From contig CAZTLE010000043.1 in the NCBI GenBank assembly GCA_964614415.1, positions 1 to 23,890 on the forward strand: a stretch of DNA of 23,890 nt. Reading direction: 5' to 3'. This document shows, piece by piece, positions 16,485 to 23,353 of the stretch (position 1 is the first letter of the stretch; each line of letters starts with the position of its first letter). The notes beneath the pieces were generated by a model. It did no database searches. It worked only from the letters and a program-made list of their open reading frames with translations, and was not told the origin of the DNA. The position numbers and the translations under genes are program-made. This DNA comes from CAZTLE01 sp964614415. GTDB taxonomy: Bacteria; Bacteroidota; Bacteroidia; Flavobacteriales; Flavobacteriaceae.

Positions 16485-17241
16485 ATTCTGATCCTCCGAG
16501 GATTCGGACAACCTTTGCTACATTTTTACTTTCAAACCAGCGGGTGATCTTTACGACCCAGCGCAGGAGTCGGCTCTTTATATTAGCTATGCGCGCACCT
16601 ATAGATGCTATAACCGTATCGCGCTCCTGTAAGGATTGTTCTTTGTTCGCCGAGGCGTGGTACTCATTGGCAAAAATCCAGGCTTCATCGCGTGCAATTT
16701 CAATACTGAAGGAAGCAATGAGATCCTCTTTTCCCTTCATGATCTTATCGAGCAGTGAGAACAGGGGAGACACACGTCCGATCTTCTTTTGCACCCCATC
16801 GGCCATATCCGATAGTATCGCATTGATCTTATTGAAATCGTCATGAATTGGTTCTAAGGGTTCGTCGGCCCTCATAGTTTCCGAAACAGCAATTCCCAAA
16901 TCCAGATTGATATGAGCGTTGATCCCTAACAATAGATGTTGCAGAATAAGCAGTTTTTGATTGTCGGCCGCCTTAAAGGCCGTCTCCCAACTTTTTGTGG
17001 GCGTTCCACCTGATTTGTAAGCATCATAGGCAGCAATGTATCGGTTCGCAAATATCACATCCAACCGTTCCATACGCGCATTATCATCGAACTCCTGGTT
17101 TTGGATACCCTGTTTAATTCGCTCTGTTACCTGTTTGTAGAGCGTAGGGAAGAACGCCATATTGCTTGCTGCTTCCACTTCCGAAGCAATGATCTCCCCT
17201 AGAATTTGGATGACTTCGTCGATGGAGGTGGCTTGTCTCAT
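16477..17241 (-). CDS. DUF5995 family protein
   Basis: A 254-residue soluble, mostly helical protein with no signal peptide. I recognise the DUF5995 pattern from the central motif HLLLGINAHINLDLGIAV (about residues 102-119), preceded by NRYIAAYDAY and KSWETAF and followed by IHDDFNKIN. The C-terminus is basic and Trp-containing (LLRWVVKITRWFESKN), which may contact membrane or nucleic acid, though that is speculation. The conserved His/Asn/Asp cluster could be a metal or catalytic site. No activity is established to my knowledge. The gene is divergent from the aspartoacylase-like gene across a 126-base AT-rich region, where I find no exact TAnnTTTG match for either gene. Confidence 0.8.
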   Translation of the reverse strand: MRQATSIDEVIQILGEIIASEVEAASNMAFFPTLYKQVTERIKQGIQNQEFDDNARMERLDVIFANRYIAAYDAYKSGGTPTKSWETAFKAADNQKLLILQHLLLGINAHINLDLGIAVSETMRADEPLEPIHDDFNKINAILSDMADGVQKKIGRVSPLFSLLDKIMKGKEDLIASFSIEIARDEAWIFANEYHASANKEQSLQERDTVIASIGARIANIKSRLLRWVVKITRWFESKNVAKVVRILGGSEST

Positions 17242-17367
17242 AGGCAGTTGGAATTAAAAAAAGGGGAGCAACGATATTAGCTTATCTAAATGTAATTTAT
17301 TTTCAACAAAAAGTAGTACTTTAAGTAATTATAGTACGATTACTCTTTAGCTAAAACTTTACGCAAG

Positions 17368-18417
17368 ATGCCAGGAAAACTCTCATTCTTTTTCGCCTTT
17401 TTGTCCATACATATTGCAGCATCTCAGAACAACTTTCAAGATATTTTCAATGACACTACACGACCGCTTAACGAGAATATTCGTATCGATTTCTCAGATG
17501 ATCTGGGTAATTCCGGACATTTGCCGATTTCCATAATCAAAGGAAAAAACGAGGGTCCTGTTTTTACCATAGTGGCAGGTGTTCACGGCTTTGAGTATCC
17601 ACCGATTGTGGCGACACAAGAGATATTGAAGGAGATCGAAGCGGACAGGTTGCGTGGAACATTAGTGATTATCCCAATAGCTAATTTGGGCTCCTTTTAC
17701 ACACGCACACCGTTTATCAATCCGCAGGACGGACGCAATCTGAATGGGGCATTTCCTGGAGATGCGACTGGAACGATAACTCAGAAATTGGCTCATTTCA
17801 TAACTGAAAATGTTATTCCGGTAAGTGATGTTTTCGTGGATGTACATGGTGGAGATGCGTGTGAGGACCTCATACCCTTTGTATGTTATTACAATAATGA
17901 GAAGAAACCTGAGCAGACGGCCTTGGCAAGGAAGCTATCTGAATCCAGCGGATTTGAATATGTCGTTTCATATCCGTATACGATCTCGGATGATGAACCT
18001 GCAAAGTACACCTTTAAGCAAGCCGTTCAGGATGGGAAAACCGGCTTAAGTATTGAATGCGGCAGACTTGGAAACGTGGAGAAAGAAGCCGTGAGTCTTA
18101 TAAAAAAGGGGGTTTACAACATGCTTGAAGAATTGAAGATGTACAATAATGGTAGTGCAAGTGACACTGACATTATCAGACTCCATCAGCAAGTGTATAT
18201 CAGGTCCAACGAGAAAGGAATTTTTTACAGTGAGTTTAAGGCCGGGGACTCGGTTAAAAAGGATGAAGTAGTGGGTTACACTACGGACGAGTTCGGGAAT
18301 GTTCTTGCTGAATACAAGGCTCCCAAATCAGGAATTGTTTTGTATATGCTTGCGACACCTCCCATTAACAAAGGAGATACTGTTATGTGTATCAGTTCTC
18401 GAGTAGCCGCGAATTAG
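17368..18417 (+). CDS. Secreted succinylglutamate desuccinylase/aspartoacylase (AstE/AspA) family zinc hydrolase
   Basis: A 349-residue putative zinc amidohydrolase of the M14-like AstE/aspartoacylase family, which cleaves N-acyl amino acids. The zinc ligands are visible: H73 and E76 in AGVHGFEYPP, and H160 in VDVHGGDACED. Arg/Asn substrate contacts lie near DGRNLNGAFPG (121-131), and the likely catalytic Glu is E230 in LSIECGR. The C-terminal 90 residues form the small beta barrel typical of the family (KAGDSVKKDEVVG, KAPKSGIVL). Unlike most characterised members it begins with a signal-peptide-like stretch (SFFFAFLSIHIAASQ), so it probably acts in the periplasm or on the surface, perhaps on a peptide or acyl-amino acid. 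The gene stands alone, convergent with the DUF4476 gene behind a hairpin. Confidence 0.85.
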   Translation: MPGKLSFFFAFLSIHIAASQNNFQDIFNDTTRPLNENIRIDFSDDLGNSGHLPISIIKGKNEGPVFTIVAGVHGFEYPPIVATQEILKEIEADRLRGTLVIIPIANLGSFYTRTPFINPQDGRNLNGAFPGDATGTITQKLAHFITENVIPVSDVFVDVHGGDACEDLIPFVCYYNNEKKPEQTALARKLSESSGFEYVVSYPYTISDDEPAKYTFKQAVQDGKTGLSIECGRLGNVEKEAVSLIKKGVYNMLEELKMYNNGSASDTDIIRLHQQVYIRSNEKGIFYSEFKAGDSVKKDEVVGYTTDEFGNVLAEYKAPKSGIVLYMLATPPINKGDTVMCISSRVAAN

Positions 18418-18444
18418 CAACTTTATCAAAACCCACAGCGCAAT

Positions 18445-18475
18445 AAAAAAGCCCCGGGTTGTAGAACCGGAGCTT
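18445..18475. terminator. Rho-independent terminator between convergent genes
   Basis: An imperfect hairpin with outer stem AAGC (18449-18452)/GCTT and inner stem CC-GGTT/AACC-GG closing on a GTAG loop (18461-18464). It has one C-A mismatch and one bulged G. As at 18445-18450 give a U-run after the stem for minus-strand transcripts, so it best serves the DUF4476 gene. It may also stop transcription of the gene ending at 18417. Confidence 0.75.
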
Positions 18476-18501
18476 ATGATAGTTTGAAATCTTTAAGGTT
18501 C

Positions 18502-19380
18502 TTATCTTCGAGATATGTAGGCATTCAATTCTTCCACTGAAGCTTCCCATTCAAACACCTGTGATACCTTGAAGTAGTTCCCGGTATCGTACGTATAATC
18601 ATAGGCAAACTTAGCGAACGTCAGTTTGGTTTCTTCCCATTCCATGAGTCCGGCCAGGTCCCGTACCTGATCGGCAAACAGGCAATTGGCTGCGACAATT
18701 TGTTTTGCAAGGCTTAAGCGGGTTTCGTCCCAGTCCTTTGCCGCGATCGTGCGCTTCGCCTCATAGAAATCAGCTTCATCCATAGGCCACGGGCATCCTA
18801 TAGGTCCTCCGTAGCCGGCCATAACATAGTGATCACCGGTTGTAGTGACCGTAGTGGTCTCTTCATATATAACGGCATCGGTATTGTCATTAATATTCAC
18901 ATCTACACTCATTCCCACACCGTTTACATTGACGTCCATACTGATGTTATCACCGGTTTCCTGAACGACGGTAGTAGAAGTGGTTTGTGTATACACGGGT
19001 TCGGTCACCACGACAACCGAGCGCTGATTGGGTGCCGGTTCAAACACATCCGGTAGTGGAACTACCGAAAATCCGCGCATCTTGTACTTCCCTTTTTTCT
19101 CAATAATTCGAAAGGTAACTTCACTGGATTGCTCGGGTAAATACACGGTTTTCTCCAGGGTTCCTTTGGAGGCATCCTCAAAAACGACCTTGGCTTTGTA
19201 GATGGGAGTATTCAAGCCGGAAACCAATACATTAGCCTCCGGAGCTTCATGTTGCTGGATGCTGTTGAGGAATAATGTAAATCGGGAACCGTCTTCGGTA
19301 AAGACAATAAGGTTGTAGGTTTGCTGTGCTTGCAGACCAACGGTCGCAATTAGCATGAGCAGTAGGGTAATGGTTCTCAT
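18502..19380 (-). CDS. Secreted DUF4476 domain protein
   Basis: A 292-residue exported protein. Residues 1-18 are a signal peptide ending in LQAQQ. Residues about 20-110 form a strand-rich N-terminal domain common ahead of DUF4476 (NLIVFTEDGSRFTLFLN). A low-complexity linker rich in Thr and Val (about 125-185) contains an internal near-repeat SMDVNVN/SVDVNIN. The C-terminal 95 residues are the DUF4476 helical domain with pattern DWDETRLSLAKQIV...LFADQVRDLAGLMEWEETKLTFAKFAYDY, in which two similar Trp-Glu-Glu-x-Lys/Arg-Leu helices alternate. The function of DUF4476 is unknown to me. A TATCTTTG promoter element sits 49 bases upstream, inside the region just past the MscS stop. Confidence 0.86.
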   Translation of the reverse strand: MRTITLLLMLIATVGLQAQQTYNLIVFTEDGSRFTLFLNSIQQHEAPEANVLVSGLNTPIYKAKVVFEDASKGTLEKTVYLPEQSSEVTFRIIEKKGKYKMRGFSVVPLPDVFEPAPNQRSVVVVTEPVYTQTTSTTVVQETGDNISMDVNVNGVGMSVDVNINDNTDAVIYEETTTVTTTGDHYVMAGYGGPIGCPWPMDEADFYEAKRTIAAKDWDETRLSLAKQIVAANCLFADQVRDLAGLMEWEETKLTFAKFAYDYTYDTGNYFKVSQVFEWEASVEELNAYISRR

Positions 19381-19429
19381 AATCGAATGTTTAGTTGTTC
19401 AATGATGCCGGTAATTTCAAGAATAATGC

Positions 19430-19437
19430 CAAAGATA
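19430..19437 (-). promoter_or_regulatory. -7 promoter element for the DUF4476 gene
   Basis: The minus strand reads TATCTTTG, an exact TAnnTTTG match, giving a 5' leader of roughly 40 bases before the ATG at 19380. No TTG -33 element is seen at the usual distance; that region would fall inside the 3' end of the mscS-like gene. Confidence 0.42.
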
Positions 19438-19448
19438 TGTTAATACGT

Positions 19449-20264
19449 TTAGCCCTGCTTCTGAATTTCTACCGAGTGTGGGTATGGAATTTCGATACCG
19501 GCAGCATCCAGCGCCACTTTGGCTCTTTCCAGAGTGTCAAAATATACGGCCCAGTAGTCTTCGGCTTTCACGGATGGGCGCACGGCAAAATCGACCGAAC
19601 TTTCGCCCAGTGCACTTACTTCGACCATAGGGGCCGGGTCACTCAAAACTTTTTCTTGCGAGGTGAGTACCTCCATTAGTACCTGTTTGGTCTGTTTGAT
19701 ATCGGCATCGTAAGACACCCCTATCACATGGAAAATAGTGAGAATACCTTCGGCGGAATAGTTCGTGATATTCCCGTTAGAAAGGGAGCCGTTGGGAATA
19801 ATCACCCGTTTATTTTGGGGGGAAGTGAGTACGGTAGTGAAAATTTGGATTTCTTTTACCACTCCGAGTTCTCCCTGGGCTTCGATAAGATCACCTACTT
19901 TGAAGGGTCTGAAGAGCATAATGAGCACACCGCCGGCAAAATTGGACAATGATCCCTGCAACGCCAGACCTACCGCTAAACCGGCAGCACCCAGTACAGC
20001 TACGAAGGATGTAGATTCTATGCCTAATTGACCGAGCACGGCGATGAACAACATCACACGAAATATCCATCCGATCAAATTGGTGAGAAATTTCTGAAGT
20101 GTATCATCAACGCCTCGTTTCCTGAGGGCTTTACGCATAAGCTTCATAAGGATCCTGATGATCCAAAGTCCGACTATGAGTAATAGAATGGCACCAATAA
20201 TTTTGGGCCCATAGTCGATAACCAATTCTTTTGCTTTTTCAATGTACGCCGATGTGTCTTGCAT
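19449..20264 (-). CDS. Small-conductance mechanosensitive channel (MscS family)
   Basis: A 271-residue inner-membrane channel that opens under membrane tension to release solutes in hypo-osmotic shock. There are three N-terminal helices: a first near residues 16-37 (IIGAILLLIVGLWIIRI), a second near GWIFRVMLFIAVLGQLGI, and the pore-lining TM3 with the Ala/Gly-rich packing surface LGAAGLAVGLALQGSLSNFAGG. The cytoplasmic beta domain follows (GDLIEAQGELGVVKEI, RVIIPNGSLSNGNI) and then an alpha/beta vestibule. The length is close to E. coli MscS (286). I chose the ATG at 20264; an in-frame TTG six codons upstream overlaps the promoter element and is unlikely. Confidence 0.95.
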   Translation of the reverse strand: MQDTSAYIEKAKELVIDYGPKIIGAILLLIVGLWIIRILMKLMRKALRKRGVDDTLQKFLTNLIGWIFRVMLFIAVLGQLGIESTSFVAVLGAAGLAVGLALQGSLSNFAGGVLIMLFRPFKVGDLIEAQGELGVVKEIQIFTTVLTSPQNKRVIIPNGSLSNGNITNYSAEGILTIFHVIGVSYDADIKQTKQVLMEVLTSQEKVLSDPAPMVEVSALGESSVDFAVRPSVKAEDYWAVYFDTLERAKVALDAAGIEIPYPHSVEIQKQG

Positions 20265-20279
20265 AATGTGATTTTTTTT

Positions 20280-20287
20280 CAAAGGTA
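20280..20287 (-). promoter_or_regulatory. -7 promoter element for the mscS-like gene
   Basis: The minus strand reads TACCTTTG, an exact TAnnTTTG match, 15 bases before the ATG at 20264. A -33 TTG is not evident. The rest of the 20288-20497 interval, shared with the divergent secreted protein gene, holds no element I can call with confidence. Confidence 0.45.
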
Positions 20288-20497
20288 GAAAAGTTTTACA
20301 TCGACTTGCCTTTTAATTGAAAACCATAACGATTCCGAAACAAATTCGACCGGCAACATTGCATGTTCAGGCCGAATCTCGTAACAAGCAATACGTCTCA
20401 AATCTATATAAACATGAACATTTGGGACTGGCTATAGATTTTCGTTACGATCTTCACACTCTCCAGTTCAAGTTTCACACTTCCCGCCATTTTTTCT

Positions 20498-21292
20498 ATG
20501 AAATTCTTCGCTTTGATAGCCACATTATTCCTGGTAGTTCCGGGAATTCATGCACAAGTAGGAATCAATACAACCAGTCCCAGCAGTGCATCGGTATTGG
20601 ACATACACAGTTCTTCCGACAATCTCACTTATGGAGGAATGCTTCCGCCCAGGGTTACCCTTGCACAGCGCAATTCGATGTCACCAACCACGGCGGATGA
20701 TGGTATGATCATCTTCCTGACGGATCCCATTGCCCGTTGCCTACAGGTATGGGATGGACAGCGCATGACCTGGAACGACATTTATTGCATGCCATATGCC
20801 GGACCAGCCCCCTGGATCAATGAAATTCACTATGAGAACGTAGGGGCGGACGTTGATGAAGGCATAGAGATTGCCGGACCCTCGGGACTGAATCTGGATG
20901 AATTCCGACTGGTTGCTTATAACGGAAGCGGAGGGACCTTCTACGATGTGGTGGTACTATCGGGCGTTATTGATAACGAATCAAATGGCTACGGAGCCCT
21001 TTGGTTTGATCTGGAGAACCTTCAGAACGGAACACCCGACGGAATTGCCCTGGTGCAGATATCCACCGGGGAGGTGATCCAGTTCTTGAGTTATGAAGGC
21101 AGCTTCAACGCGACCAATGGGGATGCGATAGGAATGGCATCCCAGGACATAGGTGTAAGCGAGGGCTTGTCATCGCCTGCAGATCATTCCCTTCAATTGT
21201 CAGGAAACGGCAATGTATACTCCGATTTTACATGGAACGGACCTGCCCTTCATTCCCGGGGTGATTTAAACGCCGGGCAAACAATTAATTGA
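20498..21292 (+). CDS. Secreted protein with lamin-tail-like (LTD) domain
   Basis: A 264-residue exported protein. Residues 1-19 form a signal peptide ending in GIHAQ. Residues 20-100 (VGINTTSPSSASVLDIHSSS, then GMLPPRVTLAQRNSM) match a leader commonly seen on flavobacterial surface and cell-envelope proteins. From about residue 106 there is an LTD-type immunoglobulin-like fold: WINEIHYENVGADVDEGIEIAG, then LDEFRLVAYNGSGG and TPDGIALV. The same domain is often attached to extracellular nucleases or phosphatases, but no catalytic domain follows here, so it is probably a binding or surface protein. Cys79 and Cys93 (estimated from the translation), in ARCLQVW and DIYCMPY, may form a disulfide. 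There is no obvious type IX secretion tail. The gene stands alone. Confidence 0.8.
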   Translation: MKFFALIATLFLVVPGIHAQVGINTTSPSSASVLDIHSSSDNLTYGGMLPPRVTLAQRNSMSPTTADDGMIIFLTDPIARCLQVWDGQRMTWNDIYCMPYAGPAPWINEIHYENVGADVDEGIEIAGPSGLNLDEFRLVAYNGSGGTFYDVVVLSGVIDNESNGYGALWFDLENLQNGTPDGIALVQISTGEVIQFLSYEGSFNATNGDAIGMASQDIGVSEGLSSPADHSLQLSGNGNVYSDFTWNGPALHSRGDLNAGQTIN

Positions 21293-21373
21293 GACCTTAA
21301 ATTGGTATTTTTGCAAGACTTTTTTGTTACGTCAGAATTAGTATCTTTAAAATACCTTTTTAAATTTCGATCA

Positions 21374-22402
21374 ATGAACGTTTGCTTTATTATGTACCCC
21401 TGGCAGGAGATGAATCCGGAAGACGATTCCACCCTTGCCATGATTCATGAATTTGTAAAACGAGGCCATGGAATGGCAATTACAACACCGGCCAATTTGA
21501 CTATTCGCGACAGTGTTGCTTATGCGTTCTGTCGTTGTGTAAAACGGCAGGATAAGATCTCTAATTCGTTGAAGTCTTTTCATTCGAAAGCCGAGTTTTA
21601 CGACGAAATGCTACCCCTTGCAGGATTTGACGTAATTGTACTGCGTAGCAATCCGCCACTGGATATGATCATGCTGAACTTCCTGGATTCCGTAAAGGAT
21701 GATGTCTTTATCATGAATGATCTGGACGGCATCCGAAGAGCAAATAACAAGTTGTATACGGCCGTTTTCGAGGATGACAAGAACGAGATTATACCGCGCA
21801 CCCATGTCACAAAGAACAAAGACTATCTGAAGAAGACGATCAAAGAGGGGCCCGAACGTATGATACTCAAACCGCTGAATGGCTTTGGGGGCTCCGGAGT
21901 GATCCTTATTGAGAAAAGCGCCATGAAGAGCATCAATTCCTTACTGGACTTTTATATAGACAACAAGGATGGAACCAGCAACTATGTGATCCTGCAGGAT
22001 TATATTGAGGGTGCGGATCAGGGTGATGTGCGGATTCTGTTGCTCAATGGTCAGCCTATTGGAGCCATGAGGCGTGTTCCGGGGGCCGAGGATCACCGTT
22101 CGAATGTACACGCCGGTGGAACAGTTCAAAAGCATAGCCTTACTGCAGTCGAAAAGGAACTCTGCAGAAAAATAGGACCTAAACTGGTTAAGGACGGGCT
22201 ATATTTTGTGGGAATCGACGTGATCAACGGGAAGCTGGTCGAGGTGAATGTAATGTCTCCTGGTGGTATTACCTATATGAATCGGGTATATAAAACCAAG
22301 GTACAGGAAAAGGTGATCGACTTTGTTGAGGACAAGGTTTTGGAGCGTGTAAGCGCCTTCGAAAGACGGCAAAAGCTGCGTAAACATGTTGATGAAGCCT
22401 GA
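21374..22402 (+). CDS. GshB-like ATP-grasp ligase
   Basis: A 342-residue ATP-grasp enzyme resembling prokaryotic glutathione synthetase, forming an amide bond from a carboxylate via acyl phosphate. ATP-binding features are visible: RMILKPLNGFGGSGVILI (phosphate-binding loop), VILQDYIEGADQGDVRILLLNG, the HRSNVHAGGTVQ loop, and the Mg-binding VEVNVMSPGG near the end. I chose the ATG at 21374, which starts a GshB-like MNVCFIMYPWQEMNPEDDST; an upstream in-frame ATG at 21302 adds an unlike sequence. A near-match -7 element (TATCTTTA, 21342-21349) lies upstream. No gamma-glutamylcysteine ligase is in view and bshA points to bacillithiol, so the substrate may not be gamma-Glu-Cys. It heads a unit with the two genes that follow. 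Confidence 0.86.
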   Translation: MNVCFIMYPWQEMNPEDDSTLAMIHEFVKRGHGMAITTPANLTIRDSVAYAFCRCVKRQDKISNSLKSFHSKAEFYDEMLPLAGFDVIVLRSNPPLDMIMLNFLDSVKDDVFIMNDLDGIRRANNKLYTAVFEDDKNEIIPRTHVTKNKDYLKKTIKEGPERMILKPLNGFGGSGVILIEKSAMKSINSLLDFYIDNKDGTSNYVILQDYIEGADQGDVRILLLNGQPIGAMRRVPGAEDHRSNVHAGGTVQKHSLTAVEKELCRKIGPKLVKDGLYFVGIDVINGKLVEVNVMSPGGITYMNRVYKTKVQEKVIDFVEDKVLERVSAFERRQKLRKHVDEA

Positions 22403-22405
22403 TTG

Positions 22406-22515
22406 GAATTACGAATGTCGAATTACGAATGAAGAATGATGAATTTCGAATGTCGATATCCTCACACCTACCTGCGGCAGGCAGGCCTCATACCTCATAC
22501 CTAATTCCTAGTACC
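22406..22515. repeat. Intergenic heptad repeat with embedded palindrome
   Basis: Bases 22406-22454 are seven consecutive 7-base units of the form GAATnnn (GAATTAC, GAATGTC, GAATTAC, GAATGAA, GAATGAT, GAATTTC, GAATGTC). Bases 22462-22468 and 22488-22515 hold a second heptad family (TCACACC, then TCATACC twice, TAATTCC, TAGTACC). Between them, bases 22467-22485 form a near-perfect palindrome with arms CCTACCTGC and GCAGGCAGG around a central G (one mismatch), which could fold as a 9-base-pair hairpin. It fills almost the whole gap between the ATP-grasp and amidohydrolase genes, ending 5 bases before the latter's ATG. The function is unknown; options are a decaying mobile repeat, a hairpin in the transcript, or an attenuator. 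Confidence 0.8.
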
Positions 22516-22520
22516 TAAAG

Positions 22521-23351
22521 ATGCAACGACTTTCCGTCCCCCAAATAATAGATCAGATCGAGAACGGTAATTGCTTCGAAGCCGTTTCTCAGGATTACTC
22601 ATTTACGATAAAGATTGAAGATTACGTTCCGTATTTATGTGGTGCGGTGCACGACGGACATCAATTCCGAAGGGAACTTTGGGACAATTGTCTGCACACG
22701 GAGTACGATCGATGGTATGAAGAAGATCCTTGTACCAAAGAGTTCGTCAAGACAAATCCAATAGTTATCGCCGGTTGCGATAGCCGGTTTGAGTACGATC
22801 TCAACAGGGATCCGGATAATGCCATTTACACCGATGCCTGGGGCAAACAGCTGTGGAAAGAACCGCTTTCTGCCGAAATGCATGAAAAGAGCCTTGCCAA
22901 ACACAATGCGTTTTACGATGTCGTCCAGGCACTTGTTCAAAAGCTGGAATCCATGTTTGGCGCTGTCGTGGTATACGATATGCACTCGTATAACTGGCGT
23001 CGCTGGGATCGGGAGGTACCGGTAATTAACCTGGGAACTTCGAATATCGATAATGAACGCTTTGGAGAATCCGTAGAATCATGGAGACAATCACTGTCCG
23101 AATTGATACTTCCGGGTGGTATTGAATCGACCTCACATATCAATGATACCTTTCAGGGAAATGGTTATTTCCTGAAATTCATTACGAAAAACTTCAAAAA
23201 TACCTTAGTTTTGGCAACTGAATTCAAGAAGATCTATTGCCATGAGATAGATCAGGTGCTTTTTCCCGATGTAATTTCCGCCATTGAATTGCAATTGAGG
23301 GATAGATTGAAGGCCCATGCCAGCGCCTTTTATGAAGCACACAAAATGTGA
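22521..23351 (+). CDS. N-formylglutamate amidohydrolase family protein
   Basis: A 276-residue soluble enzyme of the FGase fold, which in HutG hydrolyses N-formyl-L-glutamate at a zinc site. Visible family features are VPYLCGAVHDG near the start, AGCDSRFEYDLNRDPDNAIY with its Asp/Arg/Asn pattern, VVVYDMHSYNWRR with a likely metal or catalytic His, SHINDTFQGNGYF with a further His, and LATEFKKIY with a Glu. No histidine-degradation genes (hutH, hutU, hutI) are in the window. It lies between a GshB-like ligase and a DUF1704 gene, so a role on another amide, perhaps a peptide or amidated product of that ligase, is an inference. The stop is 2 bases before the next ATG, a tight coupling. Confidence 0.86.
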   Translation: MQRLSVPQIIDQIENGNCFEAVSQDYSFTIKIEDYVPYLCGAVHDGHQFRRELWDNCLHTEYDRWYEEDPCTKEFVKTNPIVIAGCDSRFEYDLNRDPDNAIYTDAWGKQLWKEPLSAEMHEKSLAKHNAFYDVVQALVQKLESMFGAVVVYDMHSYNWRRWDREVPVINLGTSNIDNERFGESVESWRQSLSELILPGGIESTSHINDTFQGNGYFLKFITKNFKNTLVLATEFKKIYCHEIDQVLFPDVISAIELQLRDRLKAHASAFYEAHKM

Positions 23352-23353
23352 GA

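Noticed and set aside
20283..20497. A small RNA or riboswitch in the 215-base divergent gap
   Set aside because: No stable hairpin series or known aptamer pattern seen by eye; only a -7 element for the mscS-like gene was supported.
20317..20700. A 127-codon plus-strand open frame overlapping the secreted LTD gene
   Set aside because: Its sequence has no family resemblance and it overlaps, in another frame, a gene with a clean signal peptide and a recognised domain.
22467..22485. Reading the palindrome as a Rho-independent terminator
   Set aside because: No T-run follows the stem on either strand, and it lies between genes that appear cotranscribed.
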